Program-made: the position numbers and the translations under genes
Shown here: positions 21,592 to 32,154 of the stretch, one piece after another
Numbering within the stretch: the first letter of the stretch is position 1
Layout of the letters: each line of letters opens with the position of its first letter
The notes under the pieces: generated by a model
What the model saw: only the letters and a program-made list of their open reading frames with translations
What the model was told of the DNA's origin: nothing
The model's database searches: none
Source of the DNA: Phytophthora colocasiae
Taxonomy: Eukaryota > Oomycota > Peronosporomycetes > Peronosporales > Peronosporaceae
Length of the DNA stretch: 64,000 bases
Assembly (NCBI GenBank): GCA_018806915.1
Contig: JAGKQI010000055.1
Coordinates: 124,001 to 188,000, forward strand
Direction: 5' to 3'

Positions 21592-23389
21592 GGCGCCACA
21601 GCGAGCCCCGACCAGCCCATATTAACGCCATAAACGAAGTCGACGAAGAATTTACTCAATCGGTTACCGCGTTAGTGACCGACTTTGCGAATGAAGATGA
21701 TGTGCAACTTCAGCGTCGTGTTCTTGAAAACAACGATATAATTGTTCGTCGTTCGTCAGGCATTCTATCTGATTTCGACACCGCGTTCTGGACCAACTCA
21801 TTTTGCGAGCTATTTCCTTTTGGTAGAGGAGGTCTTGATGAGGCTCGTACTACGCGGATAAGTTTGGAGGAATTTGTTCGCTACTGCTTGCGCTTGGCAT
21901 CGCGCCGTTTTGCGCAGCACCCTTCATTCATTTTGGTCGCGTTTGATGTGATTGCAAGACACCAAGTCATCCAGGCGGTTTATCTGCGCGCTAAAGTATC
22001 GCCTTCTATAATGAGAAGTATTACCGGCGTCGACCGAGACGAGTTGTTACAGCATGTAAGCCATCTCGAAGCACGACGAACGGCCATTTGGATAAAGCAC
22101 GAATACCCGACCCGCCCACAGTATCACAACCGGTTTTAAGCTTAATGTCGGCGATTAGCACGGGTCTCCGAGCGTTTTTCGGATCGAACGAGGAGCGCGG
22201 GCAAGCGCGAAGTAAAGTTATGTCGATGCAGCTGCGCTTTGGGCAACCGGCTATATTCCTAACAATTTCTCCAAGTAGCAGCCTATCCTACCGCGTTGCA
22301 AATCTTGCGGGTAGCATGGTTGATGATTTGTTGGATGAAACAACAGTGACACTGCAAGATTGTTTAGCGTACACAAACGCAAGACTTGGCGAAATAGCGA
22401 CAAGCAACCCCGCCGCCTGCGCCAGTTATTTCAACTGCGTGATGGAAGTACTTGTCGAAGTTATACTAAATTGGGATGTGGAGAAGCAATGCTCAAAGCC
22501 TGGACAAGGTCTTTTTGGTATCACTGAAGCATTCTTTTCGTCGACGGAGGCTCAGGGCTCGACTGGAAATTTACATGCCCACATGCTCATATGGGTGCGC
22601 GGAGCAGCAAAGACGGTTGATGAGTACTATGCTTCCTGTTGTTCAAATCTTGTGAAACAAAACCTCGTTCAGTACGTTGAGTCGATCGCTTCTTCATCTT
22701 TCCCGATCAAACCAGCGGCGTGCCCAAAATGCGGCCAAACCTCTCTTGCCACTTCGTCTTTCCCCGCGGAAGCATATCAGAAGCCTCGAAAGAACAGCAA
22801 TCGGCCGGTTACGTCAACATGCTCGCACTGTTCCTTCTCGTTTGGAGCAGATGATTTAATTCGGATGGAACTTAATCGTGTTGCTACCTTGCACCAAATT
22901 GAACAGCATGATTGGGATGACCAGGCGGTTCGGCATTTTTTAGCCGTGCCGTGCTCGTATCCACTGCCGAGCTCTACTCGTTTTGACTTAGTTGCTTGTC
23001 GGGCTCTAATTGAGTACCAAGTTCATCATTGGTATCACTGCCGTTCATGCTTTAAACGTACCCGGCGCACCCCTGATGGAAAGGCTTGCGGAATGTTTTT
23101 TCCTAAGCAGACTCAAACAGAAACGGAGTGGCGAGACGATAAAGTGGAGCTACGTCGTGATGTTGGCAGTGAATATCTGAACACATATATACCCCTGCTA
23201 AGCGCGGTCTTCAAGTGCAATCATGATGTCAAGTTCTTGGCGGCTTCAGAAGGTAAAAAAAATTGGGGTATTGGTCCTGCGCACTAACACCTTCTTAACT
23301 TTGCAGGTCCTGAAAAAGCGTATTATATGATGAAATACACAACAAAAGACCAAAAAAGCATCGAAAATTTGCTTGCGATCCATTTGCAC
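21592..23389 (+). pseudogene. Helitron Rep unit 4, interrupted by an LTR element
   Basis: Frame broken near 22088 (missing T); then open 22088-23287 with HUH motif. A few substitutions set it apart from units 1-3 (Cys-Ser-Asn for Cys-Leu-Asn after YYASC; Gln and Thr in CPKCGQTSLAT). Exon 2 starts as usual and is cut at 23389 within the sequence that resumes at 28596. This is the copy attached to the helicase, so it is the original 3' unit. Confidence 0.85.
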
Positions 23390-23648
23390 TGTAGTGACGC
23401 CACGGCGTACTGCATCTCAAGCAACCATTGCGCATGCAACAGATGAGACTACGAGTAGGTAACCGATGGTACTTGAAGGTGGTTATTCAGACTTAACCTT
23501 TGCATATTGCATATTCTAGCTAGCATACCGCGTAGCGAAACTAACAGAAACCAATGCGGCTTTGCCGCAGCGGCTACATTCAAGACAGAATTCGATTTAC
23601 TTTCTACTACACGGGTTCTCAAGCAGCATTGGGTCGAAACCCACTACA
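23390..23648 (+). repeat. 5' LTR
   Basis: 259 bp, TG...CA ends. Compared by eye with the 3' LTR at 28332-28590, one substitution was seen. The sequence just inside (AAGTTAACTTTAGC) does not look like the usual initiator-Met tRNA primer site. Confidence 0.92.
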
Positions 23649-23689
23649 AAGTTAACTTTAGCTGTGACAACGATCCAGCATTGGGTGCC

Positions 23690-24650
23690 ATGAGCGGTCC
23701 CCAGCAGAAACGCAGTCGGGTCAACACAGAAGGAGAAGATGGAGACCCTGCAAGACGAACGACGACCAAGCTCTGGACAGCGATGGAGCCACCAGAGATA
23801 GTGTGCTTCTCGCATGAAGCGTTGGTCAAGTGGCGACGTGAGAGAGAGCTCTACGAGTCAGCTGTTCGAGCCCGTTGCCAGGAATCCGGCGAGTCAGCGA
23901 CAGTCGTGATGATTCCTGCGATCAACACCATCAATCGACGCAGATTGAAAACATTCTGTGAACTTGAGCTTAAGACTCCAGTTGACGAAATGACGAACGA
24001 GAAGTTGGTACTTGCTATTGACAAGATACTCGCCAGCATGTTAAACGACCAGATCCCGAATGTGCACGCAATCATGAGTCAGCATTTGAATATGGATCTT
24101 CGACAAAAGGATGTCAAGGCACGCGTGATTAACTATTTCGATCGGTTTGACGAACTTATTGAAGAATATGGACTGAGTATTGCCTTGGATAGCAATGAAA
24201 AGCTGAAGTGTAGACTTTTGATTGAAAATTTGCGTCCTACTAGTCTGAAGGAGCAGATCCAACTGTACCAGGACTTGGATTCGACCGTGAAGATCAGTGT
24301 ATCCAGGCTTTTGACGTTGTCAAAGCTGAAGCGTTAAAGAATCAGCAGTCATTTGATTTATATAACTGGAGCAAACCTAAGACAACTAAATCTACCCCGG
24401 GTGCGACTAAAACGACTCCATCTAGCTATAAGCAACAGCAAAATAGTGAGAATGCGCGTCAGGCGCAGGATGAACGGCGCAGTGAACAACCAGCGAATCG
24501 TAAACGTGATCCAGTCCCTGCACAAGGTTGTTTGCATTGCAAGGGACCCCACTGGGTTGTGAATTGCCCGAGTGCGACGGACGAGCAAAAAAAAACAAGC
24601 CATAAAGTCATTTACGGAGCAACGCCGTGGTGGCGAAGCTTCTAAAATGA
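23690..24650 (+). pseudogene. Gag of the LTR element
   Basis: Starts at ATG 23690 (MSGPQQKRSRV) after the leader. The first 216 codons (to 24337) are Glu/Arg/Leu-rich and resemble retrotransposon capsid. A frame change close to 24310 leads to a second frame (FDVVKAEALKNQQSFDLY, about 24312-24645). This contains a short zinc knuckle C-x2-C-x3-H-x4-C in GCLHCKGPHWVVNCP at about 24530-24570. The break could be a programmed shift or decay; only one copy is here to judge. Confidence 0.75.
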
Positions 24651-27600
24651 AGAGATTTTTGCAAGTTGAGGAAGAATTGGAGGCGAAGCACGTCTCTTTC
24701 AATGGCGTGGTGGCAATGCCGTATCACCCCGATAATGGAACTAAGTACAATGTGATACCCCGGAAGATAGTTGAGCAAATTCGTGAAGCGTGTCCTGATG
24801 TGGTTGTTCGGCGACTACCGAAATCTATCGATGGAAAGGCGGTGGGCGGAGCTATCATCAGATGCAACGAGTCGATTCAATTGGATTTGCAGCTACTAAC
24901 GATGGCCGGAAAAGTCAGAATGCGCAATGTGACTTGTGTTATCACGGAAACGGAAGAGGACGAGTTCCTTTTGGGGGAACTAACTCTGAAGGAGCTTGGT
25001 ATTGACGTTGATGAACAACTGGCTGCACTGGCGAACAAGGAGCTGTGTGATTTTGATCCGTTCGAGTCTGAGGTTCCTGATACTTTCAATCACCCTGACA
25101 AACAGCAAACGGTTGGTCGATTGTGCGAATTGATTAACGATGCAGTGGCTAATGGATTTCCTGCAGATCGGAAGCGAGATTTGTTCGATGTAGTAACCCG
25201 TTATGATATTTGGCGCATTATCATTGGGAACGATCCGCCGTCGAGGATTGAACCGTTCAAAATACGATTCAAGGATGGAACGGAACCAGTGCGATGCAAG
25301 CCACGCACTTACGCACCTGCAGAGCGGGAATGGATGAAAGGGTTTAATGAGGTGTTAGTTGAACTTGGCTGGGTATACCGAAACAATTCCAGTCGTTGGG
25401 CCAGTCCTGCCAGACCTGTGAAGAAACCTGGGAAATCAGGAGGACTTCGGCAAGCTGTGGACCTCCGACGACCGAACGCTAGGGTGTTGCCTCTTGCTGG
25501 TGGAATGCCTAATTTGAACTCTCGCTTGCACCATGCAAAAGGGAAACGCCACAAACAGACAGTGGACTTTATCAAGAGCTTCTGGCAAATGGCTCTTGCT
25601 CGGACGAGCCAAGAATCCCAGTCATACATGACTGAGGATGGGATATTTACGCCAACACGCCTCCAACAAGGATCAGTAGACTCATCTATCCATTTTCAGC
25701 AATCTGTGGAGAATGTGTTACGTGAAGCAGGACTTTGTACGAACATGTACTTGCTTGGGTGGATGATTTGTTAATCTATGCGGACACTATTGATGAATTT
25801 CTATCCGTACTCGACCGAGTGTATTGCACATTGGAGAAATATGGTCTTTTGCTGGGTTTAGACAAGGTGTGCTTATACACGGAGAACGCCAAGTGGTGTG
25901 GCCGTGTAATTTCACCCGAAGGAGTTTCGTATGACCCGGAAAAGATACAAACCCTGGTTGACATGCCTGAACCACGGACTGCTGCGGAGTTACAGCAGTT
26001 CCTGTGTGCGGCAGGTTGGATGAGGAACTCGTTAGTTGATTTTGCACGAGTGGCCTCTCCTTTGCAAGACTGTTTGCAGGCAGCACTCAAAGGGACAAAA
26101 CGCACCAAACATGCAGCAAGTCGAATCTCGATTACGTTCACGACGAGCGAACGTGATAGCTTTGAGCAAGTGAAGCGTTTGTTGGTGAACTCAGTGACTT
26201 TAACGACTCCGAGTGAGTCGGACGAGCTAATTCTCATGACGGATGCGAGCGATCGTGGATGGAGTATACTTTTGACGATTGTGTCCGACTGGGACTCTGC
26301 AGCTCATATCACGGAGCAGCATCATCAGCTTGTGCAATGCCTGAGCGGGACATTCAAGGGAGCTTCTCAGCATTGGAGCGTCTCTGAAAAGGAAGCTTTC
26401 CCGATAATAAAGGCAGCGACCGACCTTGACTATTTGCTAATCCGGAACAAAGGCTTCAGATTGTACTCCGACCATCGCAACTTGGTGTATTTGTTCGCTC
26501 CAGGTGAAGAAATCAAGAAACATGTTCGCGGAAAATTGCAACGATGGAGCTTGAAGCTAACCGAATTACGCTACACAATTGAGCATATAAGCGGTTCTGA
26601 CAACATTTGGGCGGACATGTTATCTCGATGGGCTGGATTTGTCGCGTCACCTGATACTACGACAATGAAACGGTGGCAAGTGGAGGATGAAGGTGAAGTA
26701 TCGCTACTTCGTCCGCTTGGACCTGACTCACAATGGCCGAAGGTCAGTGACATTCTCGAATCCCAAGCTATGGCTTCGAGTGACCGACCAACGCATCTAG
26801 CTCAAGATGCAGATGGAGGGTGGCGAGACAAACACCATCGCCTATGGATCCCTGCAGAGGCTGAAGTGTTGTTGACGAGGCTGATGGTGATCGCCCATTG
26901 TGGAACCATGGGCCATCGAGGGGTGAGAGTGATGGTCAACCACCTCAAAAAGCACTTCAATATCGCAAAGTTGGAGCAGAAAACACGGGAGTTTTGCACA
27001 CACTGCTTGCTATGCAGACATGTAAAGGGTGGTAATATCATCCCACGACCATGGGGAGAAACATATCGTTCCAAGGAGCGCAATGAAACCTTGCACATGG
27101 ACTATTTGTACATCGGTAAATACAACGGTAGCAAGGACTACTTGTTGGTTCTCAAGGATGACTTTTCGCACTTCTGTGAGTTGATCAAGTGCACGAGTCC
27201 TGATGCAGCAACGGCTGCAAATGCAATTCTTGAGTGGAACAGTAGGTATGGACCGCCCAGTTTACTCATCAGTGATACCGCAACACACTTCAAGAACCAG
27301 CTTTTGGATGAATTGTGTTACAAGACGCAAATGACACAGAGTTTCACACTCGCATACTGTCCATGGATTAATGGCAGTATTGAGCGGCTGAATCGAGATA
27401 TTCTTCAAGTGATTCGCGTAATGTTGCTTGAGTACAAGGTCGAGCAGGCCAATTGGGCAACGCTCATCCCACTCATCCAAGCCAACCTAAATCACAGTCC
27501 AGTAGTTTCGCTTGCCGATCATGCCCCCGCAGAAGTGTTTCTTGGTGTGAACGCTGCAACACCTTTGCAGAAGGTGCTTGTCGGAAGTGAGGCAGTACAC

Positions 27601-28299
27601 TCCAGCATGTTGACGGTTGGTGAGCCACCGCCTAGTGTTACGGCCGTGGTTGAACAGTTGAGAACGTCAATCAAGGACATGCATCGAGACATCGTGAAAG
27701 CGAAAGATGACCAAACTCAGCGCAACAAGAAGAATCAGCGTGGGACTCAACGCATCAACTTTCACATTGGAGATTTTGTTTTATGGTCTCGTGTCGATTC
27801 GAAGGTGCATATCAACAAGTTGGCAGTAAAATGGATTGGGCCATTTCGTGTTATTGGTGCTAATGTCAACTCCTTTGAGATTGAACATTTACTGACTGGT
27901 GCAACGCGGTATGTGCACGCTTCAAGGTTGAAGCTGTACGCCGACAGCAGTCTAGATGTGAATGATGAAATCTATGAGCACATCGCGAACCAAGACATTT
28001 TCCTCACAGTGGAGAAGATTAAGCAGCATCGTGAGCATCCCACTTACACATTCGAAGTGTTGGTTGGATGGGAAGGATTAGAACACGTTGAAGACTCTTG
28101 GGAGCCGATTAAGACGATGGTTGAGGATGTTCCAGTGAAAGTTCAGGATTATCTATCTACGGTCGACGACTCTAACTTGAAGTCTTACGTGTTGCAATTG
28201 AAATCCGGCCGAGTTTCTTCGACGACTTCTGCAGCTTCAACAACGGCAAAGCGCCGTCGTGGGCCAAAGAAGAAAACTTCGGGTAAGGTCTCAAAGTAA
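24572..28299 (+). pseudogene. Pol of the LTR element: protease, RT, RNase H, integrase, chromodomain
   Basis: Frame 24572-25774 holds a protease-like region with DNGTKYNVIP (Asn where DTG/DSG is usual) and the first half of reverse transcriptase (SRWASPARPVKKPG, FIKSFWQMAL, LQQGSVDSS). A one-base change near 25735 moves into the frame 25735-28299. That frame continues at once with the RT active site AWVDDLLIYA, then RNase H (LILMTDASD and YSDHRNLVYLF) and integrase with its H-C zinc domain (about residues 390-430: HCGTMGHRG to CTHCLLC). The integrase DDE acids follow (LHMDYLYIG, LISDTATHF, NGSIERLNRD), and then a C-terminal chromodomain (about 765-810, FLTVEKIKQH...YTFEVLVGWEG). Chromodomain integrases steer insertion to marked chromatin. 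The frameshift just before the YVDD-type box should disable this copy unless it is read through. Confidence 0.88.
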
Positions 28300-28331
28300 C
28301 AGCACGACGCGAATGTTTGCTTGGAGGGCGG

Positions 28332-28590
28332 TGTAGTGACGCCACGGCGTACTGCATCTCAAGCAACCATTGCGCATGCAACGGATGAGACTACGAGTAG
28401 GTAACCGATGGTACTTGAAGGTGGTTATTCAGACTTAACCTTTGCATATTGCATATTCTAGCTAGCATACCGCGTAGCGAAACTAACAGAAACCAATGCG
28501 GCTTTGCCGCAGCGGCTACATTCAAGACAGAATTCGATTTACTTTCTACTACACGGGTTCTCAAGCAGCATTGGGTCGAAACCCACTACA
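28332..28590 (+). repeat. 3' LTR
   Basis: 259 bp; followed by the target duplicate TGCAC at 28591-28595 and then by resumed Helitron unit 4 sequence. Confidence 0.92.
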
Positions 28591-28595
28591 TGCAC

Positions 28596-31386
28596 GCGTT
28601 TGATAAGGCCAAGCTGAAGATGGCCGAGTGTGATAACGCGATCGCTAGTGGCCGTCGTTGTGTTCAATCGATGTGCTGTTCTATGTCTAATGCTCAAGAA
28701 GTTTCGGCTCCTCTTGCAGCGCTTTACCTGGAGCGGAAATCACCTTTCTATTCGTCCACAGACTTTCAGCGTTTACATTTGGCCTCTGCGGTTAAAACCG
28801 TTTTTGAAAATGCTGACGTGGATGTGATACTTTCGTCAGATGATCGTGGAGCTACGTTAAACTCTCCTCTCCGATTTGTGATTATATTTACCGGCCCGTT
28901 GAGGTGGAGGATGTTTGCTTGTTTGATTTCTCCAGTTTGTGGGAGAAGAAGAAGAACACAACCGGGTTCCGCTTCGATAACCGCCACACACAGCACCAGT
29001 CTCACTCTCTGCACAAACGCGACATTCCAGTAACACTTTGGTTGCTAGGAAAAAGACTCCCGGAAATCCGTGGGCAGCTAGTTCCGGACGAGGAAAAGTT
29101 GTATTTTGCGAGGTCCGTGCTGATTCTCTTTCATCCGTTCCGAAGTTTGGATGATTTTTTTATTGATTCTACCCGAGACATCAATGCACGCTTCGACCAC
29201 TGGTGGGAACATGACGCTACGGAGGAAGCGCATCTATTTGTAAGCCACTCAAACGACTACTTCGCTTCAAAGCGACTGGCCCGGCAGTGTGTGGATTCTG
29301 ACATGATAAGATACCGAAATGCTGTCGAGCAGAATGTGGGAGGAAACTACAGTTCCAGTGACGAAAGTGAATCGGATAATCCCGGTAGCGATTTTGGCGA
29401 CGGGTTCTCTTCGGACGAAGACACGGCAACTCTGCAGCGTTCCGACACGAATATTCGCCTACTAAACCTCTCGGTAGCTGCAACTACGTTAGCCGCATCG
29501 TCAACCGAATCTCCAGGCTTGTCGGCTTTTCAATCTAGTTGCACAACGCTGGACGAGGTTGACGAATGCATTGCCAATGCCGAACGGAATTTTATCGACC
29601 GCGGAGCTGTGCCGCTAGCAAGAACTTCAACGGGTTTATTGCCGGTCGTACCTACGCAAGTACTGCTTGTACAAAACGCAATTGCTGATGCGGAACTCTG
29701 GATTGACCCTACTACACAAACGTCTGTAATACCGGAATTCGCACCTCCCAACGCCAGTCTTCGGTGCATTTCGACCCGCTTTTCGTTGAACCGTAAACAA
29801 CACAAGGCTTTTGTAAGAATCGGCTCGCCTTTCCTCCGACCACTGGTGGAGGAAATACGCCACAACCCGGTCAAGTTATTTCGTTCCTGGGTGGGCCTCC
29901 TGGCGCTGGCAAAAGCCAGGTTATACGTGCTTTGCAGGCTCTTGCTGCTTCTTGGAATTGTTCGGGCGCTATTGCTACGGTAGCTTATCAGGGGGTCGCA
30001 GCCGAGGCAGCGGGCGGCCAAACAATCCACAAGTTTTTCCGGTGGGGGATTGGTCGCAATGGGCGTAGCAAGCAATACACCGCAGCAGATAAAGAGCAAT
30101 ACGCCGGGTTGAAGCTGCTGATAATGGACGAAACTTCCACCACTGATGCTAAACTCATCGGTATGATGGATATTGCGTTACGCGATGTAAAAACCAGCCT
30201 GACCTGCGATTTGGCGGTATCCACATGCAGTTCGCCGGAGACTGGATGCAGCAGTATCCAGTTCTCGGTCACCCCGCGTTCAAATCCCAGCCACCTCTTC
30301 CCACCGGTTCTTGTGCTCAAGTCGCTGGCGGTGACGATCCATCCACGGTGTATCTCCTTAGACAGAGAGGAATTGATGCTTACCGTGAAATCAACGAGGT
30401 TGTTCTACTAGAAGAAAATATGCGCCATCGAAACGACCCTCAATGGCGGGATATTCTCGCTCGCTGGCGCTTCGGAGAATACACACAACAGGATATCGAT
30501 ACCGTGAACAAGTGCTGTTTCCGAAATGGAACAGATTGGCCGTCTGTGTTTTCTGATCAGCAGAAGGCCTTTTGTCCAATTCTAGTTACTTCGAACGCGC
30601 TTCGGGTTGAATTCAATGAACAAGCCACACTTAATTACTGTACCAGCACCGCTGGTGCTCTTCACCAGTTTCCTGCAAACGTGTCACGTTCTCGTGTACG
30701 GTTAACTCGTGGACAGCGACGGAGCCTAAACCAGATTCGTTCGGACAAGACCGGCAATCTCGCTGTTTCGTTGATGCTAGCGATTGGTCTTCCTGTACAG
30801 TGCACGAAAAATATTTTGCGCGCTCTGCACTTAGCAAATGGAACTATTGGAAACGTTGTTGGCTTTGATGTGGCTGCTGATGACCGCGTCCGCGTCGTAA
30901 GTGACGCTGGTGTTGAGGTGCACATTCATTCAAAGCCCGCGAATGTTGTCTTCATTCGCTTGCTTCCCTGCTGAACTACGCAAGAGAAGGCTTGTCGACC
31001 GTTTTCCTGATGGTATTGTCCCAGTCCGTCTGCACAACGAAACCGGTGTGAGGGTATCCATTCGCAAGCGCACATTTTCGCTTCGGATTCAGCAAACTCC
31101 TCTAATCCCGGCTTTCGCTTTGACAACTGAAAAGTGCCAAGGACTTACCGTGGGCAGGCTAATAATTGGCCCTATGCGGCACCACACAAGGAAAAAACCG
31201 CAGGCCTCTTCATTTTACGTAGCGGTCACACGGGTAAAATCGATGAATGAGCTATTTCTTATGGAGCCCCTCACGCTGGAGTTACTCGAGTTCTTCAAAC
31301 CGGAACAGGAGGCTATCGACGAAACCCAGCGACTTCAACTTTTAGAAACGCAGTGTGACCATCGACATGCTAGTAGCAGTGGTTAG
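28596..31386 (+). pseudogene. Helitron Rep C-terminus and Pif1-type helicase
   Basis: Resumes unit 4 (CGCGTTTGATAAGGCC) and leaves the repeat at about 29002 for the unique region. One T is missing near 28857. Frame 28904-29983 reads through an acidic linker (SSSDESESDNPGSDFGDG). The helicase then starts with GGPPGAGKS (about 29889-29917) in the next frame, Walker B LLIMDETS near 30125, GGIHMQFAGDW near 30215, ALTTEKCQGLTV near 31120 and FYVAVTRVKS near 31215. These are the SF1B Pif1/RRM3 motifs fused to Rep in Helitrons. Frame changes occur near 29870, 30205 and 30960, so no single protein can be made. It would have unwound DNA during rolling-circle transposition. Confidence 0.85.
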
Positions 31387-31730
31387 TTCGCGATGTTTGA
31401 AAGCTAAAAACTATGCATCATGTTGGTGTTTGCTGCGGTTTCATCTTGTAAAGTATCGACTTTGCCACGCCCTTCCCGCTCCCACTAGTATAAGGTAATA
31501 CAAGCTGATTCAATCACTCAAATCTCAGACTTGACAGTACGATCGGATTGATACAGACAATTGTCTAGAGGCGCTATAGTTCTTCTCAATCACCAACATC
31601 CGCATCGCCATACATCCATACATCAACAATGAAAGTCGTTACAAGCTCTTCGCGCTTAAGTAGTCCTATCGTGCTTTTGTTTTGCTAAGCCATTCATCAT
31701 TTTGCTTTCCAAATAGGACTCGTCACCGCT
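31387..31730 (+). other. Spacer between Helitron helicase and ankyrin gene
   Basis: No gene. A CACTAGT near 31483-31489 could be read as a Helitron CTRR end, but no hairpin was seen before it, so the Helitron 3' end is not placed. Confidence 0.4.
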
Positions 31731-32154
31731 ATGGACATCATGACTTCAACGGCTGTTGTTTGTCGCTGTTTTACCTACTCCCATGAAGTAGTTGCGAGTT
31801 TGTTGGAACCTTTTCTCTATGACCCTGCGTCAATATATCTCGTCAGAGTCGCTCACCTCCACTCAAGCCGTCTATTGGTTCGGGTCGCGCGTTGTATGCC
31901 CCGCGATGATACATCGCGCCTGATTCGCGAATTTGAATTTAACACTGCCTTAGTTTTATCGCTGAGATCTGGCGACTTAACGTTGGCGATGAGTTTTGTG
32001 TCCGCTTTCGAGGGATTTTGGGTTACGCGGGCTGTTAAGGTGGCTGCTAGCCTTGGTATGACAGACTTTTTACGGTGGTTGCATGATGAATGCCGTAAAG
32101 TTTGCTGGGGAGGGCGCAAGATGACTAAGGCGGCGCGTTTTCAGCAGCTCGGTA

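Larger units (their letters stand above)
14311..23389 (+). repeat. Tandem amplification of the Helitron Rep region, units 1-4
   Basis: Units start with GGCGCCACAGCGAG at 14311, 16744, 19160 and 21592 (lengths 2433, 2416, 2432). Unit 4 is cut at 23389 by an LTR retrotransposon and continues at 28596 to about 29002, where the unique helicase part begins. Units are nearly identical, but each has its own indels. Unit 2 lacks 12 bases after the TCATCTTTCCCG block near 17855 and one base near 17241. Unit 3 has an extra T near 19371 and an extra A near 19699. Unit 4 lacks a T near 22088. Units 1-3 each end in the same 221-bp filler. Confidence 0.95.
23390..28590 (+). mobile_element. Chromodomain Ty3/gypsy LTR retrotransposon
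   Basis: 5201 bp with two 259-bp LTRs (23390-23648 and 28332-28590), each TGTAGTGACGCC...CCCACTACA. A 5-bp target duplication TGCAC flanks it (23385-23389 and 28591-28595). The LTRs differ at one position seen (AACAGATGAG against AACGGATGAG), so insertion is recent. A GGAGGGCGG purine run just before the 3' LTR fits a polypurine tract. Gag is broken by one frame change and Pol by one. It lies within Helitron Rep unit 4 and is absent from units 1-3, so it inserted after, or at least independently of, the amplification. Confidence 0.95.

Noticed and set aside
23507..24337. Gag starting inside the LTR (MHILASIP...)
   Set aside because: The first 61 codons are LTR and leader; the same frame reappears from the 3' LTR at 28449. 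ATG 23690 is a better start.
6903..29002. Both tandem arrays as pure assembly artefacts
   Set aside because: Units carry their own substitutions and indels, and an LTR element sits in only one Rep unit, so at least part of the amplification is real. Exact copy number remains unproven without long reads.
31480..31495. Helitron 3' terminus (CACTAGT)
   Set aside because: A CTRR-type motif is present but no preceding hairpin; too weak to place the end.
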